Source: Buddleja alternifolia
Lineage: Eukaryota; Streptophyta; Magnoliopsida; Lamiales; Scrophulariaceae
DNA length: 64,000 bases
Assembly (NCBI GenBank): GCA_019426215.1
Contig: CM033391.1
Location: forward strand, 4,700,708-4,764,707
Direction of reading: 5' to 3'
Below, piece after piece: positions 58,816 to 64,000 of the stretch. Numbering within the stretch: the first letter of the stretch is position 1; each line of letters starts with the position of its first letter. The notes below the pieces were generated by a model, which saw only the letters and a list, made by a program, of their open reading frames with translations, was not told the DNA's origin and did not search any database. Both the position numbers and the translations under genes were made by a program.

Positions 58816-59297
58816 TGTTGAAGTGTGGCTCATTTTTGAAAGAGGAAAATATCCCACATAGATAGAATTTGTAAAGGGTGGGCTCATTTGTTGTATAAAT
58901 GGAGACCACCTCTTCACTTTGAAAAACATCCCAAATTGCCTAAGTCTTTTAGCAATTTCTTCTTTCTTCCTCTATAGTTTGTAATAGTTTCACTTTAGTC
59001 CTTTAGTGAAATATTTTGGTGGGGTCCGAGGACGTAGGCTAAATTAGCCGAACCTCGTTAAATTTGGTGTTCTTTATTTTGTGCTATTCTTCAAGTAGCC
59101 ATTGTTAGTTATAGTTGTAGTGTTATATTGTGCTATTAAATTCGTCTAGTTAATTCTGTCGAGGAGATTGGGTTTTAAGCGCGACCGTTGTGACGCCTCC
59201 AATCTTTCCTGGGAATTAAATCTAGTGTGATTTTCTAGTACAATATTTCCCTCGCTATTTCTATATTTGGTGGAATATGACTCTGAGTTCCACAACA
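58816..59297 (+). repeat. Orphan Copia 3' LTR in the recent duplicate
   Basis: It is 482 bp, without visible difference from 45307-45788, and followed by the same CTTAT. There is no partner 5' LTR nearby. It arose by segmental copying rather than as a solo LTR. Confidence 0.95.
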
Positions 59298-59821
59298 CTT
59301 ATAAGCTCTATAAATTTGTTTGACATTTTTTTTTAAAATAGCTTATAAGACCAAAAATAAGATATTTGGGTTTTATAAGTTGTTTTCAAAAAAATACTTT
59401 TTTTAAACATCTTATAAGATATTACATCTTATAATCTCCTAAAATATTTTATAAGATGTAGGAGCTTATAAAATGTTTTAGATAAGCTTAGCCAAACACC
59501 CTCTTCGTACATGGATTTATAATCAGACGCATGAGCAATATGTGAAAATCGTGTATTAAAAGTCATCATATTAAATTGAATTTGATTATGTTATTCAATT
59601 AAGATATCTGGTTATTATGAGCTCTAAAGCAATTAAGGAAAATATGAGATTTATGTGTAGAAACTAGAATTTTATTTCATTTCTTATGATTGGCTAATTT
59701 GGAAATAATAGGAAGTTAACAATAGTTAACATATAAAAGGATTGTGGTCCCCAAGTCATACCAATTGAGAAGCTTCGAGTGAAACTCAATTAAAATCTCA
59801 CTTTTTATGTATGTCTTTCGG

Positions 59822-60015
59822 GTGTTTTTCTTGCGGTGTCTTCAAACACCCGTTACCAAATCATAAACGGGTTGGAATATCTTGTTGAAACCTCACCTTC
59901 GGCTAAGAAAGTCCCAGCAATTGCCATGGCATTCACAGTTGGCGAACGTTTTGCCAATAATATTTACGGTGGAATGTAGTTTGTAGATTGGGCTAAAGTG
60001 AGTGGGGTTCAATAG
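59822..60015 (+). pseudogene. Second orphan copy of RETICULATA-RELATED exon 7
   Basis: It is the duplicate of 46313-46506, with the same GG acceptor and in-frame TAG. It shows that the exon had already decayed before the recent duplication. Confidence 0.92.
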
Positions 60016-60566
60016 TGGGAGCTTGTCATATAATTTATAACTTTTCCCATTGGCATCTATATTCACTCTAAAGGGAATGTTAAGCATCCCTACTGAGTGA
60101 TTTATAGGAGTATATGTAATGCCCCGATTTCATTTTTTTGGATAAAATATAATTTTTAATATTTGACCGTAGATAATTACTAATTTATTTGGGAGTCTTT
60201 AAAGTATATTAGAAAATTTGTTAGTGGAGGGTAAACATGGTATTAGAATTTGGAAGCCCTAGTTATCATGTATAAATACACCGTACAATACCCTAAAATT
60301 TAATCGGTTCGAGAGCTACTTGACGGCATGGAATAACTTCTTGTCAGGTAACAAACCCTTCTCCAGAACTTTTGTTCTTTTAGTGAGATTTTTAAAGGAT
60401 TAATAGTATATTAATGTTTAGTTTTGAAGAATCCTACTCGTATTTTAGAGGAGCACTAAGGAGAAAAATTACAAATATTTTAGTTTCAACCTTTTGCTGC
60501 TATAACCGACCAAGAGATACATAAATTGACTTCCTGGACCATATCAAGTATCAACGTTGTTAGCTA

Positions 60567-61438
60567 GGGAAAATTGCAGTTTTCATCCCATAAGTTGACC
60601 ACATTTCAATTTTGGTCCTATTGGAATGGGATGTGCCATATATAGTCCCACAAGTCAAATAAAATCTCAATATTGGTTTCATGGGAAATCTTCCGTTTGA
60701 AATTAACGGAGCAACGCGCGTACGTTGCAGACTCTTGTAAGTAATCATGTGAGGGACACATGATTACCTCCAACAACATATGCTCAAACCCAACCTACCC
60801 TCTTTCTTTCTAAAATGAAGAATTCTACTAAATTCCCACCCATTTTCACACCATTCTCTGAGATTACGCATTAAACTAAAAGAAGAAAAGTAAGAAAAGC
60901 TAACAAAACTCTGAAGTGCAAATAAAAATAAAAATGAAGCAGCAGGCTGAAGCTCACTGGAGGTTTCTCCCAAAGCTCAAATGTACAATCTTCTACTTTA
61001 AAGCCATAGAATCGCGTACCTGGTTCTTCCTCCTTCCATGAAGTCTGTAAAATAATTTGTTTGCCGCAATAACACAAGATTTCTCTATTAGCGCTGACTT
61101 GTTTCCTTGAAAAGTTCATGACAGAGTCGAAATTTGAAGAGAATAATATAAGAGAGAAAAGCCCTAGTTTTTTTTGCGTCCAAATCTGATTTCCCCTCTT
61201 TTGTAGGCCAATTTTCCCACTCATTTGTGTCCAAGACATGTATTTTTCCCTCCATTTATTGTTCATAACGGGACTATGCAACGCACACGCGTTGCACCGT
61301 TAATTTTTTACGGCACATTGCCCATAAGACCAACATTAAGATTTTATTTGACTTGTGGGACTAAATGTGATACATCTCAATTAAATTGGACAAAATCGAA
61401 ATGTGGGCGATTTATGGGATGAAAACTGCAATTTTCCA
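60567..61438. mobile_element. Duplicate of the MULE-like element with GRF fragment
   Basis: It is the copy of 47058-47929, including both inverted ends and both TTGTTAGCTA flanks. Because the target duplication and flanks are copied too, this is segmental duplication and not a second transposition. Confidence 0.85.
60871..61281 (-). pseudogene. Duplicate GRF zinc-finger fragment (136 codons)
   Basis: The encoded sequence is the same as 47362-47772, including Phe in place of the third zinc-binding cysteine. Confidence 0.68.
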
Positions 61439-63099
61439 TTGTTAGCTATCAGAACTAATGTTAGTTGTTTTGCCTTGGGAATTGTGTGATGAATTGAAAG
61501 TTAGTTTGATTAGTGCCAATTAATCAAACCGTGAGGCACTCATTTGAATATAGTGATAGAATTCTCAATTACCATGGTGATTTCTTGATATATATGATTT
61601 AATCACTGAAAAAGCTATTCACCAATGTGATTGTACAACTCAATTAGATAAAGGAGTTGGATGTCTCAGTCAAGTGACTCGTGATTTTGCCTCAGGAATA
61701 TATACATTTCCTTTTATACCTAATTAAGTAAATCTTTAAGTTATAAGCTAGTTAAGGGTGTATTTATTTTTAGTTAGCACGAGTTACCAGCTTATATCTA
61801 TTTTTATATTATTAGATTCAACCGAGCGTGATAAGAGTTTCAATTCATAAAGTCGGTGGAAAATCGTAAGCTTTGGATTTTGAAGTAAGTGATTCTTGAT
61901 ATTTTTCTATTGTTACTCTTATATAAAAATGTATATGTATATAACTGATTCTTGACATGTTTATGTACTGTAAAGATAAATGAAAGGCTTTTCGATTAAT
62001 ATGAATTTTTCAAGAAATAGGATCAAGCATGATAAAAAATAAAGGAAAATGTTTCTTTGATTATATGTATATGATATGAACTAAATATGATTATGATATA
62101 TGGAGGAATTTTGTGATTTCGTAAGCTCTCAGATGCATGTGTATGGTCCATTTCCCTTGAGTTCATTTGTCCGTCCCCGGGGTGATCTGCGTGTTCTTCG
62201 GTCAAGAGCTCATCTGTTCTTCCTCTTGGCCAGTGGTCATTTGTTCGTACCCTCCGACCAAGGGTTCATCTGTTTTGTTCGCATTGGTATTTGTGTGTCA
62301 TGCATAATGTGGTCTGTGAGTTAAAACTATTTGACTTTTGATTTATTGTTTGTAAATCCTCCGCATCTTCACAAAAGTATTTTTAAAATTATTATATCTT
62401 TTTGCTTATGCTTGATTCGGTAGGAGAGTGTTGAGAATCACTTGCTGAGTATGCGACTCACCCCTTACAATATTTTTACCTTTTTCAGATACATAGCTTT
62501 CGTGAACCAATGAGTTGGATAAGAAAGTTCACTCAATTGTAGAGATTAATTCAATAAAACTAGAATATAGGATTTTTTTTTTGTGTCTATAGCTTATGTA
62601 ACTCTTTAAATTTTTGTTTTGGTGGAATATTTTTTTAAAATTCTTAGATGCTCTGTACCTATTTTTGGATATTGCACGCTTCCGCCAAAATTTGAAATGT
62701 TATACATGGATTGAGTTAAGATTGTGACTTCGTGTCATTGTGGTCCAGGACCATGGTACTTTAGAGCTAGATATTTGTTTTTCTTGCTTTTTTTTTATTT
62801 TTTTTAATTCTGATGCATTATGCTTGTAATAGAATTGTTATAGTTATTCTGGTTTGGAGTTTGGTTAGGAGTTTCTAAAAGTACTTCGTGTTGTCAAAAG
62901 TTGTCCTAGCTTTGGAAAGAAACGGAGCATCACATCTCATTGTTATTCCCATTATAGTTCTTATTACGATCTTCTTTTAAATTACAGAACAATTACAATA
63001 ATATATGTGAAGGATTCAATGTGAGTATTCTAAAATGATTACGTAGAGCCTTGAATCCAAGAACCTGTGATCCCGTGGATCTTTTTGACAAGCGTAAAT

Positions 63100-64000
63100 T
63101 AGGGGTGATCGTTGTTCGATTTTGTGATTTTTTATTAATTTCAAACCAAATTAACCATATCACTAAAATATAACACTAAAATATAATAAATATTATTACT
63201 TTAAAAGTCTTAAACACAAATATTGATTGAACATATTACTAATCTTGTAAAAGATATAACCATATCAATTCAATAACAAATATTAAATAAAACCACAAAT
63301 AGGAATAGTATTCCGAGTAAAACATATTAAAAATTCAAATTAAAAAATAATAATAAGAAGAAATATATGTGTGTGTGTGGGAGGCTATGTCAGTAAAAAC
63401 TCGTATTATACTCGTATAATATACGTACATACATATAATTGAAAAATACTTCCGTTTCCCGTATTAGGGGTGTACGCGGTCGGGTTCGGCGGGTTTTAAA
63501 GAAAAAAATCAACCCGACCCGATATATGCGGGTTGACAAAATCTCAAACCAAAATCGCATAATTATCCTTTCAAACCGAGCGGTTCGGGTCGGTCGGGTT
63601 TAATGTATTTAGCGGGCGGGTTGGCGGGTTATCAAATTATAATTATAGTTCTTACAACTTACTTTTAGTTTCAACTAATAAGTAAGAAACTAAATAACAT
63701 ATTTGTTGTACATTTAACTAAAAAAATTGAGTTGGTGAGAAATACAAAAATAAATGGTGTTATTAAATAAAAGTTATATTTATCATGAATTGTAAACTCT
63801 AAAATATTAATAAAATAAAATTATCTTATAAGTTTATCATCAAAATATACATTTACATCTTCGTTCAAATCAAGTAAAAACATATGTTCAAATGAAATAA
63901 TTTATTTACTCAAATTAAAAACAATGTGTTTTACATTAATATGAATAAAACCACTCTTATTAGAGTTTATATATATGCTATATAATTTTAAGAGTTTAGG
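63100..64000. mobile_element. Duplicate of the left part of the hAT-type element (truncated by window end)
   Basis: It is the copy of 49591-50491, starting TAGGGGTGATCG. The nested second hAT starts at 63465 (TAGGGGTGTACGCGG) and is also cut by the window end. Confidence 0.7.

Larger units (their letters stand above)
60115..62752 (+). mobile_element. Duplicate of the solo-LTR-like gypsy insertion
   Basis: It is the copy of 46606-49243 at +13,509, again interrupted by the MULE-like element. Confidence 0.58.
58490..64000. repeat. Recent duplicate of 44981-50491 (runs off window)
   Basis: From ACTGGGAATTGG at 58490 every base compared equals the source 13,509 bp upstream. Sequence before 58490 is unrelated to the Copia polyprotein. 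It carries copies of the Copia tail, the 3' LTR, the MITE part, the dead exon, the LTR-like insertion, the MULE-like element with GRF fragment, and the start of two nested hAT elements. Confidence 0.95.

Overview
The window is nuclear DNA of a flowering plant. It has two intron-rich plant genes, a Tork/Tnt1-type Copia retrotransposon, hAT, MULE, CACTA, Tourist and Stowaway-like DNA elements, and tRNA-derived SINEs. AT richness and protein similarity suggest a eudicot, possibly an asterid, but the species cannot be read from the sequence. Only two host genes are supported. They are divergently oriented and about 16 kb apart.

1-17739 (minus strand): a complete AP-2 adaptor large subunit (alpha-adaptin). 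I reconstructed 27 exons whose lengths sum to 3048 bp, or 1015 codons plus a stop. All junctions are GT-AG except intron 1, which starts with GC. Introns 1 and 6 hold small DNA elements. 17740-33095: gene-free, repeat-rich spacer. In order it holds a Tourist-like MITE, an LTR-like fragment, a six-unit tandem array of about 177 bp, a degenerate ~21-bp minisatellite, a long-TIR MITE, a CACTA element with AAT target duplications, gypsy LTR/PBS remnants, several minisatellites and an intact SINE. 33096-37484: a Stowaway-like MITE carrying a nested SINE, then a complete 7-exon RETICULATA-RELATED gene of 404 aa (plus strand), predicted chloroplast membrane protein.

37262-64000: layered duplications. 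An older copy event made block B (about 46288-55737), which is collinear with block A (about 37262-40505) downstream of the RETICULATA-RELATED gene. Block B carries a dead copy of that gene's last exon. Each block later gained its own transposons, and the other block often preserves the empty site. A young Copia element (40729-45788) sits inside a Tourist-like MITE between the blocks. A very recent event, or an assembly artefact, repeats 44981-50491 without visible difference as 58490-64000, offset 13,509 bp, starting abruptly inside the Copia RNase H region and running off the window.

The two genes are ordinary housekeeping or plastid genes with no evident functional link: clathrin endocytosis for AP-2 alpha, leaf plastid and mesophyll development for RETICULATA-RELATED. 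No operon-like or novel multi-gene system is visible. The most interesting points are the GC-AG intron, the identical 5.5-kb duplication, the empty-site pairs, and a GRF-type zinc-finger fragment carried inside a MULE-like element.
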